From the NCBI GenBank assembly GCA_022925895.1, contig JAKSYS010000107.1:1-64000 (forward strand): 64,000 nt of DNA. Direction: 5' to 3'. Source of the stretch: Fragilaria crotonensis. Lineage: Eukaryota > Bacillariophyta > Fragilariophyceae > Fragilariales > Fragilariaceae. The notes under the pieces were generated by a model. That model was not told the DNA's origin. It ran no database searches and was given only the letters and a program-made list of their open reading frames with translations. Positions 19,939 to 28,440 of this stretch are shown here, in pieces; within the stretch, counting starts at the first letter, position 1, and each line of letters begins with the position of its first letter. The position numbers and the translations under genes were made by a program.

Positions 19939-22299
19939 ATGTCGACTCCAGTGCAAGAAGATGAAGAACAAGAACAAGAAGAGCTCATTTGCTGTTGTCT
20001 TTGTTACTGCGCTGTGGATTACTCGGACAAGTCCTATTTTTGCCAGATTGCCAGAGATGCCGACAGTGACCTAGAAGGGGAGCAACCTCTCCTATTGCCA
20101 ATGGAACTTTATGATCCCAACAATGCTCTCGTCTTTTGTGATTCCTGTGACCGACCCTATCATCAACTGTGTCACTTTATACCTGCCATCCATTTGCCCC
20201 GCGGCGATTGGAACTGTTTCATTTGCTCATCAGCACCCAAGATACTCGAACAACAGAAGAAAACCAAAAAGCAATCAAAAGCCAACAACACCTCATCATC
20301 GTGGACAGAAACGCAGTTGAAAGAACACATCTACCAAATGAACCAACCCGCGGGACAGTTGGAACTCCAATGGGAATATGATGTTCGAACACACAAAGTA
20401 TTGGCGTTTAAAGCAGAAATGAGACGTCTTCAGGGAGGAATATCGGTACAGATGCAAAACATACGATTGGCACAAATGACATTAAAGGCTTTTACGACAT
20501 CACGTCGCAAAACATCCGTCGAGTCCATGCTCAAATCACAAGAACTTTGTCAAGCCCTAGTCAAGGTATCATCTGCGAAACTTCGGGTGCGACAATTACT
20601 GCAATCACTAGAACAGTACATGAAGGGAGACGATGACAAGTGGAATATCCTTCAGCAGTTTTTGAAACAACACGAGTCAGAGGTTACTACATGGTTCCCA
20701 TTGGTCCAGAATGCTCCACGACGATTGGTACCGCGGCTCAAGGATACTTACGACGACGACAATAACAAGGTCGTAACTGGTAATGTTCCGCAGGAGGTGC
20801 GCATGACCAAAGACAACCAATCATCAGATATTCAAGGTGCAATGACAGGAGCAAAGTCGAGAGCCAACAACTCTGTGAAAAACACAGCCAAAGGAAACAA
20901 ACCCAATAACCCAAAACCGAACAATGACGAGGATGACGATGATTCCTCTGGAATATCATTGGACGACCTCAAATGCGCAGTCTGTTTCAAGGGCGATGCT
21001 ACAGATGACAATGACTTGCTCATGTGCGATGGTCAAGACTGTTTTCGGAGTCATCACATGCATTGTCATGCACCCATCATTACCGAATGCGATGCACAGA
21101 ACGAAGAAGATTGGTTCTGCCCTTTATGCAAAAGTTTGGCCAAATTAGTAGCAGATGTTCAATCGGAATACACTGGTGATGAATGGTACAGTGAAGACGC
21201 TGAAAGTGTCGCATCGTGGGAATGTGCCAATGATGTCTTTCCAGAAGCGCCTGAAGAACACGAAATGGCCATGAAGTGGAAACAAAACAAGATTGATGCA
21301 GAAGCAAAAACGTATTTGAAGAACTTGTTCGGTGACCACGACCATGATCAATATGAGCAGGACGACTCTGGGCAACTTGGACATTTGTTGGAAGAGGATG
21401 ATGACGAAGAAGATGATGATGATTTTGATCCTAATGGAACGACAAAAGCCCTCGACGACGAGGAGACCGACAACGATAGTGACACATCTAGCAAAGCCTC
21501 TCTTGGTGAATTGTCCATCGAACTCAAGATTGGACGTCAAGAACTTGATGCCTTATCGGGAGGCGAATCCAGCAGCAACGAAGACGACGACAAGATTGAA
21601 AATGGTAAAAACACTCGACGATCTCGGCGTGTCCGTTCGACCTTATCATCCCGAACGGCGTCAAGAACCACCACAGATGACGAAAAAAGCAATACAGATG
21701 CTGTCGTTGATGTTGGAAAGCTGGACGAAAGCAACATTATTCTAGGCAAACGTCGCCGGCGAAAAATTGATTACGCCTTGTTGAATGACAGCATGTTTGG
21801 GGGGCTGTCTGCCGAAGATCGCGCCAAAATCGATGACGAAGTTGAGTTCCAATACAAAGCTCCGACGCGGCGAGACACAAGCTCCGATTCAGATGATGAT
21901 TCGAATGAGAGCGGGGAGGCCTCGGATGCCAGTCACAACAACAACAGCAGCAGCGGAAGCAATTTGGGCAGAGACGACAATGCTGACAATGGAGACGCGC
22001 ACGTACGAAAAGTCAAGAAAGTCGTACCTGCAGCCACAGAAGGGACCAAAAAGGGAAATGCAGTGAAGAAGACGATTCCACGATCTGGTGTCGTTGGCAA
22101 GGGCAGGGCTGGCCAGAAGAGCTTACAGTCGAAAAACGCGACATCTACTGATACGCCTCGTAAGGACAAATCTGAGAAAACGTCTGGCAACGAGAAGAAA
22201 GTCATGGTGCCTCGAAAATCCAAACGATCTGCTACTGTTGTGGCAACTGGAAAGCAGCGCCATCCCCCGGTGAAACGCCTCAAGACTAGGAAGAGGTAG
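19939..22299 (+). CDS. Two-PHD-finger nuclear protein
   Basis: A 786-residue protein, probably nuclear, with two PHD zinc fingers of the kind that read histone H3 tails. PHD1 (residues about 18-97) has CCCLC...C...FCDSCDRPYHQLCHF...WNCFIC with a long insert between the first zinc pairs. PHD2 (about 343-397) has KCAVCFKGD...LLMCDGQDCFRSHHMHCH...WFCPLC. Between them is a helical region (KEHIYQMNQPAGQLELQWEY, then KTSVESMLKSQELCQALVK). The C-terminal 300 residues alternate acidic runs (EEDDDEEDDDDFD) with basic runs ending KRLKTRKR, a likely nuclear signal. The first in-frame ATG is 19939. Its 3' end faces the kinase at 22350 only 50 bp away; this tail-to-tail pair is the parent of two decayed copies downstream. 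Confidence 0.85.
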   Translation: MSTPVQEDEEQEQEELICCCLCYCAVDYSDKSYFCQIARDADSDLEGEQPLLLPMELYDPNNALVFCDSCDRPYHQLCHFIPAIHLPRGDWNCFICSSAPKILEQQKKTKKQSKANNTSSSWTETQLKEHIYQMNQPAGQLELQWEYDVRTHKVLAFKAEMRRLQGGISVQMQNIRLAQMTLKAFTTSRRKTSVESMLKSQELCQALVKVSSAKLRVRQLLQSLEQYMKGDDDKWNILQQFLKQHESEVTTWFPLVQNAPRRLVPRLKDTYDDDNNKVVTGNVPQEVRMTKDNQSSDIQGAMTGAKSRANNSVKNTAKGNKPNNPKPNNDEDDDDSSGISLDDLKCAVCFKGDATDDNDLLMCDGQDCFRSHHMHCHAPIITECDAQNEEDWFCPLCKSLAKLVADVQSEYTGDEWYSEDAESVASWECANDVFPEAPEEHEMAMKWKQNKIDAEAKTYLKNLFGDHDHDQYEQDDSGQLGHLLEEDDDEEDDDDFDPNGTTKALDDEETDNDSDTSSKASLGELSIELKIGRQELDALSGGESSSNEDDDKIENGKNTRRSRRVRSTLSSRTASRTTTDDEKSNTDAVVDVGKLDESNIILGKRRRRKIDYALLNDSMFGGLSAEDRAKIDDEVEFQYKAPTRRDTSSDSDDDSNESGEASDASHNNNSSSGSNLGRDDNADNGDAHVRKVKKVVPAATEGTKKGNAVKKTIPRSGVVGKGRAGQKSLQSKNATSTDTPRKDKSEKTSGNEKKVMVPRKSKRSATVVATGKQRHPPVKRLKTRKR

Positions 22300-22349
22300 G
22301 TGTGCTGGTTGTCATCTTATTGGCACAGTAGAAGACTATTATACAGTAT

Positions 22350-23504
22350 TTACCTAGCTAAGTCATTTTGGAAGTACGGGTGCTGCAAAATTTCTTCCAC
22401 CAAAATCCGATTCTCCGGGTCGACCTGAAGCATCTGGCAGAGAAGGTCACGTTGATCGTCCGTCAACCTCTGAACCACAGGTAGCAATTTCACTTCTCGG
22501 AAGTAGTCCGCTGGAAAACCGGGACGATTCAAGTAACCGTCGAAGTTACGTTGGCGGGCCTCCGCAAGACCATTGCCATTAATGTAGTATTGCCAACACC
22601 TGTCGCCAGGTATTTCATAGAGGTGTTGCCCCCTGAACTCATGCCTGTTCTCGGACTCGTTGTTTTTCCATTCCCCTGTGAAGACGTAAAAGAAAATGCA
22701 ACCTAGTGCCCACACATCAACCCCGAAGTCCAATGGAGTGCTGCAATAAACCTCCGGGCTCATGTACGGGAACTTTCCGCAGAGATTCTGCGGTTCTATA
22801 CGAAACGCAATGCCTTCGTTTCGCTGGCATCGAAGGGCCATAGCAAAATCAATTAGAAGACATACCCTCCCACCCGACGCAAAGTCCACAATGATGTTTT
22901 CGAGCGATAGGTCACGATGAATGACATTATTCTCTTTCAGGTAAATCAAATCCTTGACCAATGCTCGAGTGAATTGCATCTCATCGAATGCAAGTCTATT
23001 TTGATCCAGCGCATCATTATCAACGATAAACGTTTCATAGAAATCAAAACCCAGGTGCGGCATGACAATGTACTTGAACGAACGATCCTCCAGAACTTCG
23101 ATGATTCGATGAACGTGCTCGTCATCTTCCAGCAATGTGGCGGCCGCGATCTCGGTCTCCACATTTTCAGAGACGTTAGGGTTTCTCCGAATCCAGTCTT
23201 TGGAAAGCTTCTTGATAACGACGTAGTCCTCGTTAAATCGATATCGTCCATCACCCCCACGAACGTACTTCGCTCCTGTGAGTATGGATCGCCTGCCATC
23301 TTTGGTCTCACCGTAGGAGGGCTTTCCAAAATAAGTGTATGCGAACTCATGATCGGCATCGGCACGACGTAGGTAACCTTTAATCATCCTACCATCTTGA
23401 TCGAGGAATTCAAAATGTTTTTCGGCCTGGTAGACTTGCGTTGGATTGTCGAAAGGCACAGGTGCACACGTTGGATTGTCGAAAGGTGCCACATGGTTAT
23501 TCAT
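22350..23504 (-). CDS. Small protein kinase, copy 1, with DFA in place of DFG
   Basis: A 384-residue protein kinase-like enzyme consisting of the catalytic domain and a short N-terminal region. Visible elements are the beta-3 lysine in YVVIKKL (K98), the alpha-C glutamate in VETEIAAATLL (about E118), the hinge YIVMPHLGF, the catalytic loop HRDLSLEN (196-203), DFA (219-221), SPE for APE (249-251) and DVWALGC (263-269). HRD Asp, Asn and the metal-binding Asp are kept, so activity is plausible. A glycine-rich loop is not evident. Residues before 60 (FEFLDQDGRMIKGYLRRADADHEFAYTYFG) are shared with both paralogs. An 18-bp in-frame repeat (23439-23456 and 23469-23486) duplicates VPFDNPT near the N-terminus. 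Substrate unknown. Confidence 0.85.
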   Translation of the reverse strand: MNNHVAPFDNPTCAPVPFDNPTQVYQAEKHFEFLDQDGRMIKGYLRRADADHEFAYTYFGKPSYGETKDGRRSILTGAKYVRGGDGRYRFNEDYVVIKKLSKDWIRRNPNVSENVETEIAAATLLEDDEHVHRIIEVLEDRSFKYIVMPHLGFDFYETFIVDNDALDQNRLAFDEMQFTRALVKDLIYLKENNVIHRDLSLENIIVDFASGGRVCLLIDFAMALRCQRNEGIAFRIEPQNLCGKFPYMSPEVYCSTPLDFGVDVWALGCIFFYVFTGEWKNNESENRHEFRGQHLYEIPGDRCWQYYINGNGLAEARQRNFDGYLNRPGFPADYFREVKLLPVVQRLTDDQRDLLCQMLQVDPENRILVEEILQHPYFQNDLAR

Positions 23505-24385
23505 TCGTCCAAAGTGAGCAAGATGGAGAATTTATGAGAACATGAATGAGATCTGATCGGCAAGGTATAGGCCTGGTACTGAAGTACGAATACGAATTTC
23601 AACCGATGGATGACGTGAATGTCAACAAATCTAAACCTCGCGTTTGTCGTCTTGATCGTGAAATATGTTCTGACACGATCGAATTCTTGAGCTTTGATCC
23701 TGGCTCGTTACTCCGGACTCGCAACAGCCTTAAGACTCTCCGAGCTCCAACGTTTGTCAGTCATGATGAATCTCTTGCTCCAACTTTGGGACCTCCAAAT
23801 GGATACAATCCGAACGTGGTGGCACGAATGACGATGGGTGCCACTTTCGTATCTATCTATCCATATCTTATATGTACAAAACGAGCACTCGAACTCTGCT
23901 GTCTACTGCAGATTGGATCTTCACCCGCGCCTGGAGGCAATGTGACTGCATGACGTATGACTATGAGAATGCTTCAGGATGTATACAGCAACGATACATA
24001 CCTTTTAAATGTCAATGTATTCATGGATGTACTTGATATATCACTATATCACCTAAGAACAGACTCGGTACTCATTTATGCGTTGTTTTTACGTGTTAGA
24101 ATTCCTCCGGGGTCCGGACTCCGGACTACTGGAAAGAATAAAATCCTGTTTGGTTGACATGAAATTGCATCAAAGGCAAACCTTGGATCGGCTCCATAGA
24201 AATGAAAGAGAGGTTGTATTTTAACTTTAAACCCTCGTTTTGCTGTTCGTCAGGACTATGTTCTGAATTCTGACACGAGAATTCTCGAGGAATTTTCTGT
24301 TCTACGGTTACTATAGCTCCCGATTGCCGAGCTCCTATTCCGATTCCAAGTGCGCGTGAATAATGAATTGCCATGCTTGCCGTGG
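23505..24385. other. Kinase 5' flank shared among duplication units
   Basis: No gene. 23545-23830 matches the 5' flanks of the other two kinases (about 26495-26790 and 29585-29870), and 24103-24355 matches 30178-30410. It contains AAACCTCGCG at 23633 and a degenerate form near 24229. Short open frames here (for example 23546-23953) are not conserved between the copies and are not called. Confidence 0.7.
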
Positions 24386-24389
24386 ACTG

Positions 24390-24680
24390 AGGCGCTGATA
24401 TCGTCGGTTAGGAACGGTCGCAGCGAATACCAAGCTGAAGATGACCTTCAACGACATTGTGGTATTTATCGAAAACATTCAGTGGATGGATGAAGACTCA
24501 AGACAGCTGATTGAGGTCCTGCTTCATCTCCAAGAGCCTTCGAGGATCGTGATCATTTTGGAGCAACGAAGAATCTGCAAGTGGTGCTGAATTATTGGAT
24601 GGAATCAAGATTACTGAAGACACGTTGGATGTACCACTGGATAATCTCGAGACCGACGCTGTTCTAGAGCTCATCTCTAG
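24390..24680 (+). pseudogene. Remnant of an AAA_16-type ATPase (Walker B region)
   Basis: A fragment of a 'predicted ATPase' of the AAA_16 type. From 24441 it reads DIVVFIENIQWMDEDSRQLIEVLL, which fits the Walker B consensus (hydrophobic strand, acidic pair position, then Q-W-x-D) followed by its helix. A stop at 24588 interrupts it. From about 24598, in another frame, ITEDTLDVPLDNLETDAVLELISS fits the segment that normally follows. At about 24680 it runs into a copy of the PHD gene's sequence. It is closer to canonical AAA_16 than the four-gene array at 40-64 kb, so it derives from a different member. Neither the P-loop nor the helical repeats remain. Confidence 0.6.
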
Positions 24681-25275
24681 CAAGATTGATGCTGCAACAA
24701 AAAGCATGTTTGAAGAACCCATTCGTTGACGACCATTGCCAATGTGAGCTCGACGACTCTGGGCAACTTGGACATTTGTTGGAAGAGGATGATGACGAAG
24801 AAGAAAATGATACTTTGATCCAAATGGAACGACGAAAGCTCGCAACGACCACGACGCCGACGATTGGGCGTCAGGAACTAAATGCTTCTTATCGGGAGGA
24901 GAATCCAGCACCAACGAAGACGAAACACAGACCGAAGTTGGCATGAACAGCGGTAACAACACAGGCAGAGATGACGATACTGGCAATTGCGACGCGAGCA
25001 CAGGCGAAAACCACAGGGAGGCCCAAAAAGCGAAATGAAGGTGCAGAAGACGGTTCTACACACTGATGTTGTTAGGAAGCGTACGGCTGGCCAGAAAAGA
25101 ATGCAGTCAAAAAAGGCAACACCTATCCGTAAGCCTCGTCAAGACAACCAGCGACCTCGTTCGGCATCGAGAAGAAAGTCATGGTGCCTCGAAAATCCAA
25201 ACGACCTGCTGCTGTCGTGGCAACCGGAAAGTAGCGCCGTCCCCCGGTGAAGCTACTAAAGACTAGGAAGAGGTA
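24680..25275 (+). pseudogene. Decayed duplicate of the PHD gene 3' end (unit 2)
   Basis: Matches parts of 21290-22299 with internal deletions and frameshifts. Shared stretches include AAGATTGATGC, CGACTCTGGGCAACTTGGAC, GTCATGGTGCCTCGAAAATC and the final GACTAGGAAGAGGTAGGTG. The PHD fingers themselves are absent. It sits just upstream of kinase copy 2 in the same tail-to-tail arrangement as the intact pair, showing both were duplicated together. No protein is expected. Confidence 0.8.
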
Positions 25276-25356
25276 GGTGCGCTGGATGTCATCAATAATT
25301 GGCCTTGTAGTAGACCATATTACTTTATTTAACTACTAGCAATGGCAGTAAGGATC

Positions 25357-26472
25357 TTATTGGAAGTATGGGTGTTGCAAAATATCTCCTGCGGCGATGC
25401 GATTCGCCGGGTCTATCTGCAGCATCTTGGATAGTAAATCACGTTGAACGTCGGACAAGCTCTGAACCAAAGGTAGCATTCCCGCGGCGCGGACGTAGTC
25501 CATTGGAAGATTGGGAATATTCATGTAACCGTCGATGTTGAGTTGGTGGGCTTCTGCAATACCGTTGCCTTCAATGTAGACTTGCCAACACCTATCGCCA
25601 GGTATTTCATAGAGGTGTTCTCCCCTGAACTCATGCCTGTTCGCGGACTCGTTGTGTATCCATTCCCCTGTGAAGACGTAAAAGAAGATGCAACCGAGCG
25701 CCCAGACATCAACCCCGCAGTCCAGTGGGGTCCCGCGACAAACCTCCGGGCTCATGTACTTGACCTTCCCGCAGGGATTCTGCGGATCTATGCGAAACGC
25801 AATGCCTTGATATCGTAGACATCGAAGGGCCATGGCAAAATCAATAAGAAGGCATATCCTTCCACCCGACGCAATGTCCACTATGATGTTTTCGAAAGAT
25901 ATGTCACGATGGACGACATCTCTTTCTCTCAGGTAAATCAAATCGTTAACCATTGCTCGAGTGAATTGCATCTCATCGAATACAAGTCTATTTTGATCCG
26001 GCGTATCATTATCAACGATGAACGTATCATAGAAATCATAACCCAGGAACGGCATGACAATGTATTTGAACGATTGATCCTCCAGAACTTCGATGAGTCT
26101 GTGCACATGCTCATTATCTCCCAGCCATGCGGCGGCCGCGATCTCGGTCTCCACATTTTCAGGATGATTAGGGTTTCTCTGAATCCAGTCTCTAGAAAGC
26201 TTCTTGATGATTACATATTGATTGGTAAAACGATATCGTCCTTCGCCCTCACGGACATACTTCGCTCCCTTGAGTATGGATCGCCTGCCATCTGGGGAGT
26301 CACCGTGGGAGGCCTTTTTAAAATATGTGTATGCGAACTCATGATCGGCATCGGCACAGCGTAGGTAACCTTCAATGGTCCTACCATCCTGATCGAAGAA
26401 TTCAAAATTTCGTTCGGCCTGGTTGACTTGCGTTGGATTCTCGAAGGGAACAGGGGGGAAATTGATATCCAT
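25357..26472 (-). CDS. Small protein kinase, copy 2, with DFA
   Basis: A 371-residue paralog of the kinase at 22350, intact across the domain. It keeps YVIIKKL (beta-3 Lys), VETEIAAAAWL (alpha-C Glu), the hinge YIVMPFLGYDFYDTF, HRDISFEN, IDFAMAL with DFA for DFG, KYMSPEV and DVWALGCIFFYVFTGEW. It is collinear with copy 1 from FEF[LF]DQDGR to the C-terminal ILQHPYFQ. The start is the ATG at 26472 (MDINFPPVPFENPTQ), which aligns with the other copies; the frame is open further upstream but without an ATG. The lower similarity of its promoter region suggests divergence after duplication. Function beyond phosphotransfer is unknown. Confidence 0.85.
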   Translation of the reverse strand: MDINFPPVPFENPTQVNQAERNFEFFDQDGRTIEGYLRCADADHEFAYTYFKKASHGDSPDGRRSILKGAKYVREGEGRYRFTNQYVIIKKLSRDWIQRNPNHPENVETEIAAAAWLGDNEHVHRLIEVLEDQSFKYIVMPFLGYDFYDTFIVDNDTPDQNRLVFDEMQFTRAMVNDLIYLRERDVVHRDISFENIIVDIASGGRICLLIDFAMALRCLRYQGIAFRIDPQNPCGKVKYMSPEVCRGTPLDCGVDVWALGCIFFYVFTGEWIHNESANRHEFRGEHLYEIPGDRCWQVYIEGNGIAEAHQLNIDGYMNIPNLPMDYVRAAGMLPLVQSLSDVQRDLLSKMLQIDPANRIAAGDILQHPYFQ

Positions 26473-27250
26473 TTTTCCAGAGAAATGATCAGAATTGATC
26501 GACAAAATATAGTCCTGATACTGCAAGAATACGAAATTAAACCAACGGATGACGTGAATGTCAACAAATCTATAAACCTTTGCGTTTGTCGTCTTGGTCG
26601 TGAAAATGTTCTGACGCGCGTCGATTTCTTGAGCTTTAATCCTGGTTCGTTATTCTGGATTCGCAACACCTCAAGACTCTCCGAGCTCCAAAGTTTCTCG
26701 CTTATGAAGTGATTTGATGTGATTGATGTGATTAGACTAGTCGCTCCAAACTTCGGACTTCCAAATGCAATCAGAACGCGTTGGCACGTTGGTAAACGAT
26801 GGGAGACGGGACAGACTCTCTACTGGTACAAGTACTATCGTTCATACGACGTACTTGTACTCGTCGGACTTCAGCAAGTCCAAGTAGCACATTACTGTCC
26901 AATGCACGCATTGCACATACACATGGCAGATGGTACGGCGGATAAGGTGTTCACTCGCACGAAGAGTGATGAGCCTGTGCGTTTGTGAATCTGTGAGTCT
27001 GCGCGCCAATTCTTGGATTCTATCATATGATCGGGTTATTCGGACATGCTGACAGGCGTACAAGGCATGCTACTAGTAGTAGTGCACCCGTGCACCCGAA
27101 CCAGTAGTAGAGATCACTCTTCTACAGGAAGGTCCGGCCATACCTAGGGAATCGTGAATCAGACGAAAACACGTGATACCCTGGAGGTGAAAATCGCTTC
27201 CATTCTGAGTCGTGGTGACGCAACGTGAAGCATAGGCTGGCGCTATTATC
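26473..27250. other. Kinase 2 upstream region and spacer
   Basis: 26495-26790 is homologous to the 5' flanks of kinases 1 and 3. From 26790 to 27250 I see no gene, only TAC-rich spacer leading into the 21-bp arrays. Confidence 0.55.
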
Positions 27251-27256
27251 ATGTGC

Positions 27257-27413
27257 GTGACGCAAAGTGAAAATTTGCTGACGGTCAGTGAAAAATTGCT
27301 GACGGTCAGTAAAAAATTGCTGACGGTCAGCAAAAATTTGCTTATGGTCAGTAAAAAATTGCTGACGGTCAGTAAAAATTTGCTGACGGTCAAGAGAAAT
27401 TACTGACGTAAGA
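27257..27413 (-). repeat. 21-bp tandem array, left block
   Basis: Cores resembling CTGACGGTCAG start at 27278, 27299, 27320, 27341 (CTTATGGTCAG), 27362 and 27383, exactly 21 bp apart, with degenerate edges at 27257 and 27403. The 10-bp spacers are A-rich then TTG (for example TAAAAAATTG). On the minus strand each unit reads CTG ACC GTC AGC AAT TTT TTA, that is LTVSNFL, so a minus-strand frame made of this heptad is open through the block, though without an ATG. Confidence 0.85.
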
Positions 27414-27420
27414 ACATACT

Positions 27421-27651
27421 ATGTGTCCACGAAAACTTCTTAAAGACAAATCAGATTTTCTGACGGTCAGCAATTATTTACTGACGGTCAGTGATTTTTT
27501 GCTGACGGTCAGTAAATATTTACTGTCGGTCAGCAATTTTTTACTGACGGTCAGCAATTTTTTACTTACGAAGAGAAAACCTTGCCGGCTCGTTTGCTTC
27601 GACCAATGGAGCTACAAATCTCGCAATACATACAAATGGGAAGATCCCTGA
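27421..27651 (+). CDS. Possible small heptad-repeat protein
   Basis: A 76-residue open frame with an ATG at 27421. It starts with a short basic leader (CPRKLLKDK), has about five copies of the heptad LTVSNFL (variants TVSNYLL, TVSDFLL, TVSKYLL, SVSNFLL), and ends in a unique basic tail (KRKPCRLVCFDQWSYKSRNTY). Any 21-bp repeat without stops yields a heptad, so this may be an accident of the repeat. The amphipathic or beta-forming pattern and the matching heptad encoded by the opposite block make it worth listing. No known family. Confidence 0.25.
   Translation: MCPRKLLKDKSDFLTVSNYLLTVSDFLLTVSKYLLSVSNFLLTVSNFLLTKRKPCRLVCFDQWSYKSRNTYKWEDP
27460..27575 (+). repeat. 21-bp tandem array, right block (spacers inverted)
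   Basis: Cores start at 27460, 27481, 27502, 27523 (CTGTCGGTCAG), 27544 and a degenerate one at 27565, exactly 21 bp apart. Spacers are T-rich (for example CAATTTTTTA), the reverse complement of those in the left block, while the central G of the 11-bp core stays on the + strand in both blocks. On the + strand each unit reads CTG ACG GTC AGC AAT TTT TTA (LTVSNFL). Confidence 0.85.
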
Positions 27652-27889
27652 CGCATATCTGACGACGGTCATAAACTTAACGGCTGAAACGTGCTTGGGC
27701 CGGACCTTCCAGTAGATCAAAGTTGCAAGTCGCTACTAAGTACTACTAGATGATTTACGTAACAACACGTTCCTAAGAGTCAATTTCTAGACATGGCAGA
27801 TTTGCCAAACTTGCAGGGGGATCACCGGATATGGACCAAGCAAAGTAGTAACATAGAAATGCAGTGGTGGCAATGACGTCGCTGGTGTA
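27576..27889. other. Spacer between the arrays and unit 3
   Basis: About 310 bp with no recognised gene or repeat. Confidence 0.5.
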
Positions 27890-28365
27890 AATTTGATTTG
27901 CGCCTTGTTGAAATGACAGCATGTCGGGGAGATTTTTTTCGGCTACAAATGGCTCGAACATGAATAATGGCGGGGAGTCCTCAGATGCAAGCCATGACAA
28001 AATGAGCCGCAGTGGTAACAACACGGACAGAGAGACGACAATGCTAATCATGCCGACGAGAGCACGTGCTGTGCGAGAAGTCAAGAAATTCGGACCTGCA
28101 GCTACAGGATGGGCCGAAAAGGGACGAAGGTCCTAATTATTAGGGTTGTTAGCAAGAGTAGGGCTGGGCTGAACAAGAACGAAAAACAGTCGAAAAAGCA
28201 ACACCCATCGATAAGTCTCTTAACGACAAGTCAGAGACCACGATCAGCATAGAGAAGAAACCTCAAGGTCCCTCTAAAATTCATACGATCTGCTACTGTT
28301 GTGGCAACCGGATAGCAGCGCCGTTCCCCGGTAAACCGGTTCAAGACTAGGAAGACGTAGGTGCG
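27890..28365 (+). pseudogene. Decayed duplicate of the PHD gene 3' end (unit 3)
   Basis: Matches about 21765-22299 of the PHD gene, starting at CGCCTTGTTGAA(A)TGACAGCATG and running to CAAGACTAGGAAGACGTAGGTG. It has many substitutions and indels and no open frame through the region. It begins further downstream in the parent gene than unit 2's copy, so the two duplicates have different left ends or later deletions. It lies in the same orientation and spacing to kinase copy 3 as in unit 1. Confidence 0.8.
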
Positions 28366-28440
28366 TTGGTTGTCATATAATTGGCCAATTAGTAGACCGT
28401 AATGCAATATTTAACTAGTAGCAAAATTTCAGTGCAGATC

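Noticed and set aside
27073-27393. Minus-strand 106-codon heptad frame as a gene
   Set aside because: No ATG start; the open frame is a consequence of a 21-bp repeat lacking stops.
27257-27575. CRISPR-like array
   Set aside because: The 11-bp core and 10-bp spacers are too short, and the spacers are near identical, not unique; this is a eukaryotic tandem repeat.
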